Counted from the first letter of the stretch, positions 1-7,092 are shown. The stretch: 16,072 nucleotides of DNA from Casp-actino8 sp039800005 (GCA_039800005.1 JBDLRN010000013.1:1-16072), one strand, 5' to 3'. Numbers and translations are program-made. Notes: a model not told the origin generated them from the letters alone.

Positions 1-455
1 ATCGATTCACCGGCACCACGGTCGCCGTAGGCCAGGTCGGCCGGGATGTCGAGTTGGCGACGGCCTCCGGCCTGCATGCCCGCCAGACCTTGGTCCCAGC
101 CGGGGATCACCATGCCCTGACCGAGCGTGACGACGAAGGGGTCGCTTCCGTAGTTGCCGTCGAAACGTGTTCCGTCCGCGCTCAACACGCCCACGTAGTT
201 GACGAACACCGTGTCGCCGCTCGCCGCGGCCGGACCTTCGCCCACCGTGATGTCGGTGGTCACCAAGGTGGTGGGAATCTCCGAGGGAAGCTCGACCTCG
301 GGCTCTTCGGCATCGAGAATCGGATCGTCGACCAGCGTGACCTCGCCCACCGTGTCGTCGGTGGCGTTGGCATCGGTACCGGCGTCGTCACCACCGCAGG
401 CGGTGAGGACGAGGGCGGCGACGGCGAGTGAAGCGAGCGGGCGACGGAACGACAT
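1..455 (-). CDS. FKBP-type peptidyl-prolyl isomerase lipoprotein (C-terminus cut by window edge)
   Basis: Predicted exported prolyl cis-trans isomerase that would help fold proteins outside the membrane. The frame opens at ATG (453-455, complement) and stays open to the window edge, giving 151 residues without a stop. Residues 1-20 form a lipoprotein signal peptide: two Arg, a hydrophobic run, then lipobox LTAC with the lipidated Cys at 20. Residues 21-75 are an acidic, Asp/Thr/Glu-rich linker. From about residue 80 the FKBP fold begins: VNYVGVLSADGTRFD, then GQGMVIPGWDQGLAGMQAGG with the pocket residues Tyr, Phe-Asp, Val-Ile and Trp, then LDIPADLAYGDRG. Only the last part of the domain is missing. 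It follows the ABC1 gene by 10 bases. A -10-like TAGTGT overlaps that gene's stop codon 7 bases before the ATG, so it may also be transcribed alone. The family call is firm; the physiological target is unknown. Confidence 0.9.
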   Translation of the reverse strand, partial: MSFRRPLASLAVAALVLTACGGDDAGTDANATDDTVGEVTLVDDPILDAEEPEVELPSEIPTTLVTTDITVGEGPAAASGDTVFVNYVGVLSADGTRFDGNYGSDPFVVTLGQGMVIPGWDQGLAGMQAGGRRQLDIPADLAYGDRGAGES

Positions 456-462
456 TCCGGCG

Positions 463-468
463 ACACTA
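463..468 (-). promoter_or_regulatory. Putative -10 hexamer for the FKBP gene
   Basis: TAGTGT on the minus strand, 7 bases before the ATG at 455. Its TAG is also the stop codon of the ABC1 gene. Spacing matches the other leaderless starts in this window. No good -35 is visible. Confidence 0.4.
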
Positions 469-1983
469 CTGGTGTGTGTCGGCCTCGGTGTGGCGCGACG
501 CCATCCAGTGGGCTTCGAGTTCGCCCAGTTCGGTGGACGGTGGTCCGGCCACGAACGGCCACAACTCCTCGGCCACCCGGCGGTAGTTGCCGCGTGCACC
601 GAGCTCGCCGAGGATCGCGTACAGACCGAGGTTGATGCGTTGGATGAACACGAAGGTCTTGGGCACCGTGGCGTACTGCGCGATCGGACTGGTGCGATCG
701 AACGTGTGTCGCACGATGCTGCTCGCGTAGGTGGACGTCCAGGTGATCTCGCGATCGTCCGAGACGGGTTGGTAGAAGCGACCGAAGTAGGTGCCCACGT
801 CGTCGGTGTTCACCGGTGCATCGGACTTCAGCATTCCCGACGATTCGAGCACCGAGCGGAAGGCTGGGATGTCGCGATCGTAGGCCGCCGTGCGCACCAT
901 GGCGATGAACGTGGTCATCTCGTCGTCGGTGAAGTGCTTCACGAGTCCGAAGTCGAGGAATGTGACCGAACCGTCGTCGTGGAACAGATAGTTGCCCGGG
1001 TGCGGATCGCCATTGAACTTGTGCATGCCGTAGAGGCTGCGGAACACGAAACGGAACAGCGTTTCGCCCACGCGGTCGCGATACTCCTGACTCTGTTCCT
1101 TCACCCATGACCATGAATGGCCGGCCACCAGTTCGGTGGTGAGCACGCGATGCGTCGACAGGTCGTGATACACGCGCGGCACGCGGATGAACGGATGGTC
1201 GGCGAACCACTCGGCGAACAGCGTCTGATTGCGCGCTTCGAGTCGATAGTCGAGCTCTTCGCGAATGCGCGACTTGACCTCTTCCACCATCTCCGTCGGA
1301 TCGAGTCCGCTGAAGCCTTGTTGCAGCAGGAACCCCAGCAGATCGGCGTTCTTGAGGTCGGCGTCGATGGCCTGGTCGACTCCGGGGTACTGCACCTTCA
1401 CCGCGACCGCGCGTTCGGCGCCGTCGACGAGCAGGACGGCGCGATGCACTTGGCCGATCGACGCTGCGGCCAGCGGTTCGGGGTCCCATTCGAGGAAGAT
1501 CTGCTCGGGCGGTGCGCCGAGTTCGCGTTCGATGACCTGCGCGGCCAATTCGGCCGACATGGGCGGCGCGCTCGACTGCAGTTGTGAGAGCGCAGCGCGC
1601 AACGGGGCCGGGAGGCCCTCGTCGAGGTAGCTCGCCATCTGGCCGAGCTTCATGAGCGCGCCTTTCATGTCGCCCAGTCGTTCGCTCACCTGCTGGGCCG
1701 ACTTGAGTTCGGTCTCGTGATCGATCTCGACGCGCCGTTCGGCCGAGGCGAACACCTTGCGGGCCGATGCCGACGCATAGGTGCCACCGACCTTCAGCCC
1801 GAGCCGGGCCAGTTCACCGTTGCGCGCGAGGAACGAACCCTTGCGGATCGCGCTGATCGAGCCGGACGCGCCGGACGCGCCGGAAGAGCCGGTCGAACCG
1901 CGGCGATTCGTCATCCACCACGCGCCGGAGGCGACGACGGACGCAATCGCGGCGAGCGACGCGACGACGCGCAGTGGCTTCAT
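466..1983 (-). CDS. ABC1/UbiB-family atypical kinase (AarF-like)
   Basis: A 505-residue member of the ABC1/UbiB/COQ8 family, protein-kinase-like ATPases usually tied to quinone or lipid metabolism at membranes. Residues 1-24 are a hydrophobic N-terminal anchor, followed by a Gly/Ser linker to about 42. Family landmarks appear in order: the KxGQ motif (KLGQ, 112-115); the Ala-rich loop LAAASIGQVH (171-180), which replaces the usual kinase P-loop; VKVQYPG with the ATP-contacting Lys196; EELDYRLEA (242-250); catalytic DPHPGN (326-331); and the metal-binding DFG (344-346). All key residues are present, so it should be active. The start is ATG at 1983, only 6 bases after the hydrolase stop, which fits co-transcription. 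No quinone-synthesis gene is in view, so the substrate is unknown. The hydrolase-ABC1 pairing suggests a joint lipid or quinone-related role, as inference. Confidence 0.88.
   Translation of the reverse strand: MKPLRVVASLAAIASVVASGAWWMTNRRGSTGSSGASGASGSISAIRKGSFLARNGELARLGLKVGGTYASASARKVFASAERRVEIDHETELKSAQQVSERLGDMKGALMKLGQMASYLDEGLPAPLRAALSQLQSSAPPMSAELAAQVIERELGAPPEQIFLEWDPEPLAAASIGQVHRAVLLVDGAERAVAVKVQYPGVDQAIDADLKNADLLGFLLQQGFSGLDPTEMVEEVKSRIREELDYRLEARNQTLFAEWFADHPFIRVPRVYHDLSTHRVLTTELVAGHSWSWVKEQSQEYRDRVGETLFRFVFRSLYGMHKFNGDPHPGNYLFHDDGSVTFLDFGLVKHFTDDEMTTFIAMVRTAAYDRDIPAFRSVLESSGMLKSDAPVNTDDVGTYFGRFYQPVSDDREITWTSTYASSIVRHTFDRTSPIAQYATVPKTFVFIQRINLGLYAILGELGARGNYRRVAEELWPFVAGPPSTELGELEAHWMASRHTEADTHQ
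1861..1896. repeat. Short 9-bp tandem repeat encoding a Gly/Ser/Ala linker
   Basis: Four tandem copies of a GCCGGNNNN unit inside the ABC1 gene. On the coding strand they encode the SSGASGASGS linker after the N-terminal anchor. Period 9 keeps the frame, so copy number could vary without a frameshift. Confidence 0.6.
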
Positions 1984-1989
1984 GATCGG

Positions 1990-2865
1990 TCAGGATGCCA
2001 AGCGCGTGGGAGCTGCGGCTCGTCGGCGAACGGAATGCACGCCGTCGACGATGAACTGCGCCATGCGTTCGGCATGGGCGACGATGGCGTCGTGTTCGGC
2101 GTCGATGCGCACGGCTTCGGCGTCGGGGATGCGCGTGAAGAGGTCGAGTTGTCGGTACGTGGGCACGACCGGATCACGCAAGGTGACCACGTGTGACGTG
2201 GGTACGTCGATCTCGTGTAGCCACTCGCTCGCCGAGAACGACCCGATGGCGTGACCGGCCTCGAGCACCATCCGCCAGTCGTGCAACTCGACCTGACTGA
2301 TGGCCCACGGTCCCCACTTCTCGGCCTTGCGGCGCAAGAACACGCGCTCGGTGATGCGTTCCTTGGTGGCCTCGGGTGTGAGGCGCGCCAGGGCGCTGAG
2401 GCCGGTGAGACCGAGAAAGCTCATGCGTTCGGCGCGGCTGTGGGCGAAGCTGCCTGCGGTCGCGCACAACACGAGTCCGTCGACGATGGGGCGATGACGT
2501 CGCCACATCAGCAGTGCGATCGGGCCGCCCATCGAGTAGCCGACCGGAATGACCGAGCCGAGTCCGAGCTCTTCCACCAGACAGGCGGCGTCGTCGGCGC
2601 AGTCGGCCAGGCGGAACGGTTTGCGCGTGCGGATGCCGAGGCCGTGGCCGCGATGATCGAGTGCCACCACGCGGAAGTGTTCGCCGAGGCTCTCGTACAC
2701 ACCGAACCAGTTGAGGTCGGCGGTGGCGGTCCAGCCGTGGAGCAACAGGATCGTGGGTGCGTCGGCCGACGGGCCGGGGAGTTCGCGAACGAACGTGGTG
2801 CCGCGGCCCGGTAGATCGACGGTGCGTCCGGGCGGCAGGTGGGGGATGCCCAGCAGGTCGCTCAT
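1990..2865 (-). CDS. Alpha/beta-fold hydrolase
   Basis: A 291-residue serine hydrolase of the alpha/beta superfamily. The visible landmarks are the oxyanion motif LLHGW (41-45), ALDHRGHG (68-75), and nucleophile elbow GYSMGG with Ser111. A plausible acid is Asp231 (TLRDPVVP) and a plausible catalytic base is His258 (IDAEHDAI), completing the triad. The lid region (about 135-200) is Arg- and Trp-rich. There is no signal peptide, so it is probably cytosolic. The substrate cannot be read from sequence; esterase, lipase or C-C hydrolase activity are all possible. The gene starts 4 bases after the greA stop and ends 6 bases before the ABC1 start, so it sits inside one transcript. No Shine-Dalgarno sequence is visible, which fits translational coupling. 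Confidence 0.88.
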   Translation of the reverse strand: MSDLLGIPHLPPGRTVDLPGRGTTFVRELPGPSADAPTILLLHGWTATADLNWFGVYESLGEHFRVVALDHRGHGLGIRTRKPFRLADCADDAACLVEELGLGSVIPVGYSMGGPIALLMWRRHRPIVDGLVLCATAGSFAHSRAERMSFLGLTGLSALARLTPEATKERITERVFLRRKAEKWGPWAISQVELHDWRMVLEAGHAIGSFSASEWLHEIDVPTSHVVTLRDPVVPTYRQLDLFTRIPDAEAVRIDAEHDAIVAHAERMAQFIVDGVHSVRRRAAAPTRLAS

Positions 2866-2869
2866 GTGA

Positions 2870-3340
2870 CTAGGGGAGTTCGACGCTGATCACGACCACC
2901 GAGAGTTCGTGACCGTTGGGAGTGGTGTAACTGCACGTCTCGTTCACGCGTTTGCCCGAGATGGCTTTCCCCAGGGCCGACTCGGGAGTCATGGTCGCGG
3001 CTCCTTCGTACTGTTCCTCGTGCGAACCGAGGTAGTACGTCTCGGGTTCGTCACCGTCGATCGACAAGGTGACGAGCTTGCCTGGACCGACCAGGTCGCC
3101 CTCGTCGGCTTCGACCAGTTCGTAGTTCTCGAGGATCGACTCGAGATGACGAATACGTCCCTCCATGTGACCCTGTTCGTCCTTGGCGGCGTGGTAGTCG
3201 CCGTTCTCGGACAGATCGCCCAGTTCGCGGGCACGTTCGATCTTCTCGGCCACTTCGATACGGCCACGGGTGGTCAGGTCGAGATGCTCGGCCTGCAGAC
3301 GCTCGAGAGCGGTTTGCGTGAGGTGATGGACCTTGGCCAT
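2870..3340 (-). CDS. greA: Transcription elongation factor GreA
   Basis: A 156-residue Gre factor that enters the RNA polymerase secondary channel and stimulates cleavage of backtracked RNA. The N-terminal coiled coil spans about residues 10-75. Its tip carries GDLSENGDYHAAKDEQ with the acidic pair Asp42 and Glu45 that positions the catalytic metal. The C-terminal FKBP-like domain (about 82-156) contains VTLSIDGDEPETYYLG and SALGKAISGKRVNE. Length and both domains match full-length GreA. It starts at ATG 3340 with TACCCT on the same strand 7 bases upstream and no Shine-Dalgarno site, so leaderless translation is likely. It is the first gene of the greA-hydrolase-ABC1-FKBP operon and is divergent from leuB. 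Confidence 0.96.
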   Translation of the reverse strand: MAKVHHLTQTALERLQAEHLDLTTRGRIEVAEKIERARELGDLSENGDYHAAKDEQGHMEGRIRHLESILENYELVEADEGDLVGPGKLVTLSIDGDEPETYYLGSHEEQYEGAATMTPESALGKAISGKRVNETCSYTTPNGHELSVVVISVELP

Positions 3341-3347
3341 GACGTGA

Positions 3348-3353
3348 AGGGTA
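3348..3353 (-). promoter_or_regulatory. Putative -10 hexamer for the greA operon
   Basis: TACCCT on the minus strand, 7 bases before the greA ATG. It fits the TANNNT actinobacterial -10 pattern, with a transcription start predicted at or near the start codon. Confidence 0.5.
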
Positions 3354-3410
3354 ACGGTGGTTTCGCCTGCCTGGCGTGGCGGAACCGGATGAATGTCCTG
3401 GGTCGCGCCC

Positions 3411-3416
3411 TACGCT
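3411..3416 (+). promoter_or_regulatory. Putative -10 hexamer for leuB
   Basis: TACGCT, 8 bases before the GTG start of leuB. The same hexamer precedes the gene at 8859. The 84-bp space between greA and leuB therefore carries divergent promoters. Confidence 0.5.
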
Positions 3417-3424
3417 GAAGCACT

Positions 3425-4432
3425 GTGACCAAGACGACCAAGACGCACAAGATCGCCGTGATCGGCGGAGACGGAATCGGACCCGAGGTGACGGCGGTCG
3501 CTCTCGACGTGGTGCGCGCCGCCGGAGTCGATCTCTCCACCACCGACTTCGATCTCGGCGGTGCCCGCTACCTGCGCGACGGAGAGATCCTGTCCGACGA
3601 CACGTTGAACACCCTGCGCGGATTCGACGCCATCCTCCTCGGTGCAGTGGGCACTCCCGACGTGCCTCCCGGTGTGATCGAGCGCGGACTCCTTCTCAAG
3701 ATGCGTTTCGAGCTCGATCTCTACGTGAACCAGCGCCCGTTCGTCGGCACGGCGCCGGGCCACACCGCACCGCACGACTTCATCGTGATCCGCGAGAACA
3801 CCGAGGGACCGTACGTCGGTGAGGGTGGCGTACTGCGTCGCGGCACCCCGCACGAGGTGGCCACACAGGGCAGTGTCAACACGCGCATGGGTGTCGAGCG
3901 CTGTGTTCGCTACGCGTTCGAGTTGGCGTCGAAGCGCGAACGCAAGCACGTGACTCTCGTGCACAAGACCAACGTGCTCACCTTCGCCGGCAACTTGTGG
4001 GAGCGCACCTTCAACGAGGTGGCAGCCGAGTATCCGAACGTGGGTACTGCGTACAACCACGTCGATGCGGCGTGCATCTATTTCGTGCAGGATCCGCATC
4101 GATACGACGTCATCGTGACCGACAACCTCTTCGGTGACATCCTCACCGACTTGGGTGGTGCGGTGTCGGGTGGTATCGGTCTGGCCTCGTCGGCCAACCT
4201 CAATCCGGCCCGCACCGGTCCGAGCATGTTCGAGCCGGTGCACGGTTCGGCGCCCGACATCGTGGGCACCGGCAAGGCCAATCCCACCGCGGCCATCCTG
4301 TCGGCGGCATTGATGCTCGACTTCCTCGGTGAGTCGGCGGCCGCCGATCGCATCCGGGCCGCCTGCGCCGAGCCGGTGTCGGGTTCGACGACCGAGGTCG
4401 GCCGCGCCATCGCGGCTCGAATCGCCGGCTGA
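3425..4432 (+). CDS. leuB: 3-isopropylmalate dehydrogenase
   Basis: LeuB oxidises and decarboxylates 3-isopropylmalate to 2-oxoisocaproate, the third committed step of leucine synthesis, in the cytosol with NAD+. The protein has 335 residues, the usual size of the shorter actinobacterial form. Visible landmarks are the N-terminal GGDGIGPEV (14-22); the substrate-binding Arg94 and Arg104 in LLKMRFELDLYVNQRP; RENTEGPY (123-130); Lys181 in VHKTNVL; metal ligands Asp213, Asp237 and Asp241 (VTDNLFGDILTD); and EPVHGSAPDIVGTGKANPTA, whose Asp278 is typical of NAD specificity. A related tartrate or isocitrate dehydrogenase is the alternative, but the downstream ilvE favours LeuB. The start is GTG with a -10 hexamer 8 bases upstream and no Shine-Dalgarno site. 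Confidence 0.93.
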   Translation: MTKTTKTHKIAVIGGDGIGPEVTAVALDVVRAAGVDLSTTDFDLGGARYLRDGEILSDDTLNTLRGFDAILLGAVGTPDVPPGVIERGLLLKMRFELDLYVNQRPFVGTAPGHTAPHDFIVIRENTEGPYVGEGGVLRRGTPHEVATQGSVNTRMGVERCVRYAFELASKRERKHVTLVHKTNVLTFAGNLWERTFNEVAAEYPNVGTAYNHVDAACIYFVQDPHRYDVIVTDNLFGDILTDLGGAVSGGIGLASSANLNPARTGPSMFEPVHGSAPDIVGTGKANPTAAILSAALMLDFLGESAAADRIRAACAEPVSGSTTEVGRAIAARIAG

Positions 4433-4450
4433 GTTCCGGCCCTCCTCAAC

Positions 4451-4456
4451 TAGTCT
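4451..4456 (+). promoter_or_regulatory. Putative internal -10 hexamer for ilvE
   Basis: TAGTCT between leuB and ilvE. It would start a transcript near 4463 with a leader of about 23 bases containing the purine-rich site GGAG before the ATG at 4486. ilvE may therefore be read both with leuB and separately. Confidence 0.35.
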
Positions 4457-4485
4457 CACCCCACGCTTTCGAAACGGAGTAGAAG

Positions 4486-5406
4486 ATGCCCACGCTGATC
4501 CCGACGCCCAAGATCTGGATGAACGGCGAACTCGTCGACTGGGACAAGGCGCAGATCCACGTACTCACTCACACGTTGCACTACGGCACCGGCGTGTTCG
4601 AGGGCATTCGGGCCTACGAGACTTCGAAGGGCACGGCGATCTTCCGCCTGACCGAGCACATCGAGCGGTTGTTCCGCAGCGCGCACATCCTCGGCATGTC
4701 GATTCCATACTCGGTGGCCGATCTGGTGCAGGCCACCAAGGACACGGTGGCGTCCACGGGCTTGGCGTCGTGCTACGTGCGGCCGATCGCCTACTACGGC
4801 TACGGCGAGATGGGTCTCAACACCCTGCCCTGCAGTGTCGACGTGGCGATCGCCTGCTGGCCGTGGGGTGCGTACCTCGGCGACGACGCGCTCACCAAGG
4901 GTGTGCGCATGAAGATCTCGTCGTGGACGCGTCACGATCACAACACCATGCCGCCGGCCGCCAAGACGGTGGGCAACTACGTGAACTCGTCGCTCGCCAA
5001 GGTCGAGGCGCTGAAGGCCGGATACGACGAGGCGATCATGTTGGCGCCGAACGGCCTCGTGGCCGAGTGCACCGGCGAGAACATCTTCGTGAAGCGCAAC
5101 GGCATCGTGCTCACACCGCCGTTGTCGGCTGGCGCGCTCGAGGGCATCACACAGCACACGGTGATGACGCTGGCGCGCGATCTCGGCATCGACATGCGCG
5201 TCGACAACATCGCGCGCAGCGATCTCTACATCGCCGACGAGATCTTCGTGTGCGGTACGGCTGCCGAAGTGAGTGCCGTTCGTTCGGTCGACGACCGCGA
5301 CGTGCCGTGCCCGGGTGAGGTCACCACCACGATCGGCCAGTTGTACGGGCGCGTCGTGCGCGGCCAGGAGAGCAAGTACCTCTCCTGGTGCGAACTCGCC
5401 AAATAA
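4486..5406 (+). CDS. ilvE: Branched-chain amino acid aminotransferase
   Basis: A PLP-dependent fold-type IV aminotransferase that carries out the last step of Leu, Ile and Val synthesis, with glutamate as amino donor. It has 306 residues, the normal length for bacterial IlvE. Landmarks are HTLHYGTGVFEGIRAYE (29-45); VRPIAYYGYGEMG (98-110); the PLP Schiff-base lysine Lys160 in PPAAKTVGNYVNS; and the PLP-binding block EAIMLAPNGLVAECTGENIF (182-201) with Glu194. It ends with EIFVCGTAAEVSAVRSVD. The gene lies 53 bases after leuB and has a GGAG ribosome site, unlike most genes here. D-amino acid transaminase and ADC lyase share the fold, but the FEGIRAYE block and the leuB neighbour support IlvE. 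Confidence 0.95.
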   Translation: MPTLIPTPKIWMNGELVDWDKAQIHVLTHTLHYGTGVFEGIRAYETSKGTAIFRLTEHIERLFRSAHILGMSIPYSVADLVQATKDTVASTGLASCYVRPIAYYGYGEMGLNTLPCSVDVAIACWPWGAYLGDDALTKGVRMKISSWTRHDHNTMPPAAKTVGNYVNSSLAKVEALKAGYDEAIMLAPNGLVAECTGENIFVKRNGIVLTPPLSAGALEGITQHTVMTLARDLGIDMRVDNIARSDLYIADEIFVCGTAAEVSAVRSVDDRDVPCPGEVTTTIGQLYGRVVRGQESKYLSWCELAK

Positions 5407-5419
5407 CGCTGGTACCAAC

Positions 5420-5560
5420 CGGTGTTCTGGTGAGGATTTTTCACCGTATAGGTGAAGATCGCGCACCAGATTCCCGGGTCACGCCGGGGGACCGACACTT
5501 TCGTGATTTTCTGGTGCATCTTTTTGACCTATGCGGTGAAAAATCCTCACCAGAACACCG
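5420..5560. repeat. 141-bp inverted-repeat element between convergent genes
   Basis: Positions 5420-5446 and 5534-5560 are a perfect 27-bp inverted repeat starting CGGTGTTCTGGTGAGG. Beyond it the arms stay partly similar to 5470 and 5510. Each half is itself a hairpin of 45 bases (5426-5470 and 5510-5554), bounded by TCTGGTG and CACCAGA, with inner TCACC/GGTGA or similar stems. The 39-bp centre (5471-5509) is not symmetric. The element is more AT-rich than its surroundings. It starts 14 bases after the ilvE stop and ends 3 bases before the stop of the opposing ureohydrolase gene. No target-site duplication is seen. It may be a small mobile palindromic element (MITE- or REP-like), a two-way transcription barrier, or both. 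No protein is credible in it. Confidence 0.8.
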
Positions 5561-5563
5561 ATT

Positions 5564-6568
5564 TCAGGAGCGGAGGTCGCGGTGGCGGGCGGCGAGTCCG
5601 CCCAGACACTCGAATGCCAGGCGATGCGCCACGTTCACGGTGAGTTCGCTCACGTCATAGGCGGGCGCCACTTCCACGATGTCGACACCCACCACCGAGT
5701 GCCGTCGACAGATCTCGCGCACCATGCGCAACAGGTCGGCGGCCACGATGCCACCCGGCTCGGGAGTTCCGGTTCCGGGTGCGTACGACGGATCGAGTGA
5801 ATCGACGTCGATCGACAGGTACAAGTGATCCGCCATCGACATGGCGTGCGCGATCGCATCGGCCATCACCGCCTGGAAACCTCGTTCCCAGATCTGCTGC
5901 ATCGTGAACCACCGCATGCCGCGGGCGGCCATCCAGTCGAACACTTCCTTCGGCGGCCAATACCCACGCAGACCCACCTGCACGAAATGCGTGCCGGGCA
6001 CCGCACCGCTCTCGACGAGTCGACGCATCGGCGTGCCGTGACTGAGCAGGTTGCCGTCGACCCGATCGGCGGTGTCGGCGTGCGCGTCGAAGTGCACGAT
6101 TCCCACCTTGCCGTGTCCGTACACGTCGGCCACCGCAGTTGCCGACGGCAGCGTGATCGAATGATCGCCGCCCAACACGATCGGCACGATGCGGCGGGAC
6201 GCCACCGCATGCACGCGCTGACGGATGTTGGCGTGGCTCGTCTCGGTGTCGCCGTGGGGACAGTGCGCGTCGCCGAAGTCGACCACTTCCAACTCGTCGA
6301 AGATCTCGACGTCGAGATCCATGTGGTACGTGCCAGGTTCGTAGGCGAGGGTGCGAATCGCGCGGGGCCCGAAGCGGGCACCGGGACGATTGGTCGTGGC
6401 CACGTCGAACGGCGCACCCACGATCGCCACATCGGGCCGCCATGTGTCCAGCTGTTCGGCATCGGTGAGGAACGGGCGCTGGCCGAAGGTCGACAGTCCT
6501 CCGAATGCGTATCCCAGGTCGAGTTGTTCACGCATACCGGGGGAGAGGTCGCGTCGGGGTTCGGTCAC
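5564..6568 (-). CDS. Agmatinase/arginase-family ureohydrolase
   Basis: A 334-residue manganese- or nickel-type ureohydrolase that splits a guanidino compound into urea and an amine. Metal-site motifs are intact: GGDHSIT (His136), FDAHADT (Asp161, His163, Asp165) and SIDVDSLDPSYAPGTGTPEPGG (Asp254, Asp256). LLSHGTPMRR (about 175-183) matches the catalytic-His region of the family. The overall pattern is closest to agmatinase (SpeB) and guanidino-acid hydrolases rather than arginase proper. The exact substrate (agmatine, guanidinobutyrate, guanidinopropionate or guanidine) is not settled. The start is GTG at 6568 with TAGCGT 6 bases upstream, the same leaderless arrangement as its neighbours. 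It is monocistronic and faces ilvE, separated by the inverted-repeat element. Confidence 0.88.
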   Translation of the reverse strand: MTEPRRDLSPGMREQLDLGYAFGGLSTFGQRPFLTDAEQLDTWRPDVAIVGAPFDVATTNRPGARFGPRAIRTLAYEPGTYHMDLDVEIFDELEVVDFGDAHCPHGDTETSHANIRQRVHAVASRRIVPIVLGGDHSITLPSATAVADVYGHGKVGIVHFDAHADTADRVDGNLLSHGTPMRRLVESGAVPGTHFVQVGLRGYWPPKEVFDWMAARGMRWFTMQQIWERGFQAVMADAIAHAMSMADHLYLSIDVDSLDPSYAPGTGTPEPGGIVAADLLRMVREICRRHSVVGVDIVEVAPAYDVSELTVNVAHRLAFECLGGLAARHRDLRS

Positions 6569-6574
6569 GGGGTC

Positions 6575-6580
6575 ACGCTA
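6575..6580 (-). promoter_or_regulatory. Putative -10 hexamer for the ureohydrolase gene
   Basis: TAGCGT on the minus strand, 6 bases before the GTG at 6568. The same hexamer precedes gltX. If used, the mRNA starts at the start codon and the hairpins further upstream are not part of it. Confidence 0.45.
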
Positions 6581-6599
6581 ACGAGAACGACGACCGGCG

Positions 6600-6870
6600 G
6601 TCTCGAACCCGATACGTGCGAGAGCCCCGGGCGGTGCAGCCGGCGCTGGCGCTCCACCCGGGGCTCCCAGGTCGGAGGATCCACCCGTTCGCGCGTACGG
6701 GTTGTTACCTTCCCTGCGCTCACTTGCTCGCCCGTCGGAGTTGCCCCCGGCGGGCGAGTTCCATTTCCGGGCCGCGGCCGTCGCCGGCGCCACCCTTGTG
6801 GAGTCCCCCTCCCCGAACCGCTCGACGCCGTGTCCCTAGTCAGGTAGTCGGGTCCTCCCCCTACCCGGCG
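6600..6870. other. GC-rich intergenic region with several hairpins, no recognisable gene
   Basis: No protein of normal character is present on either strand. Strong inverted repeats occur in series: GAGCCCCGGG (6622-6631) with its complement at 6657-6666, and a smaller CAGC/GCTG hairpin in that loop; ACCCGT (6683-6688) with 6697-6702; CTCGCCCG (6727-6734) with 6751-6758; and a 7-bp stem 6847-6853/6863-6869 with the C-rich loop CCTCCCCCT. A structured non-coding RNA is possible on either strand. I compared it by eye with RNase P RNA, tmRNA, SRP RNA, and the guanidine, cobalamin and c-di-AMP riboswitches and found no convincing match. No promoter or terminator fixes its ends. Confidence 0.35.
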
Positions 6871-6943
6871 GTGGACAACACCGTCGAACGCGTCGGTGGG
6901 GGAACTCTGATCCATGTGAAACACCAGGTCAAGGGGTATTTTC

Positions 6944-7039
6944 TTGTCCACAGGGTTATCCACGGGGATTTCGGTACTTCCACAGGAAAGTCCCGGTCGA
7001 CCCACAGGGATTCCACAAGCGATCCACAGCCAATCCACA
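6944..7039 (+). repeat. Phased array of DnaA-box-like repeats
   Basis: Seven same-direction copies of a TCCACA-type core begin at 6947, 6959, 6979, 7001, 7012, 7023 and 7034. The first full box, TTGTCCACA (6944-6952), matches the actinobacterial DnaA box exactly. The second, TTATCCACG (6956-6964), has one mismatch to TTATCCACA. The others match 5-7 of 9 bases. The last four cores are exactly 11 bases apart. Reverse-oriented partial boxes lie at 6797-6802 and 6870-6878. The array ends 16 bases before the predicted -35 of the cimA leader promoter. It could bind DnaA, for titration or regulation, or another factor with a similar site. No dnaA or dnaN is in the window, so calling it the replication origin is not supported. 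Confidence 0.55.
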
Positions 7040-7055
7040 AGCACGACGTCACCAG

Positions 7056-7084
7056 TTGACGCTCGGCGGCCGAACCGGTTGACT
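7056..7084 (+). promoter_or_regulatory. Putative promoter of the cimA leader
   Basis: TTGACG (7056-7061), a 17-base spacer, then TTGACT (7079-7084) as the -10 element. The -35 matches TTGACA at five of six positions; the -10 is a weaker variant of TANNNT. The predicted start falls at about 7091-7093, on the ATG of the leader peptide, so the leader would be translated without an upstream ribosome site. Confidence 0.5.
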
Positions 7085-7092
7085 GTGAACCG

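Noticed and set aside
5226..5643. Short frames through the inverted-repeat element sharing the peptide VKNPHQNT
   Set aside because: The shared peptide comes only from the inverted DNA repeat read on both strands; there is no start context or coding pattern.
6569..6870. Guanidine or other known riboswitch upstream of the ureohydrolase gene
   Set aside because: No match by eye to ykkC-type, cobalamin or c-di-AMP consensus blocks, and the predicted transcription start lies at the start codon, leaving no leader.
6844..7060. Calling the DnaA-box-like cluster the chromosomal origin
   Set aside because: No dnaA, dnaN, recF or parAB nearby, and no clear AT-rich unwinding region. Kept as a DnaA-box-like array only.
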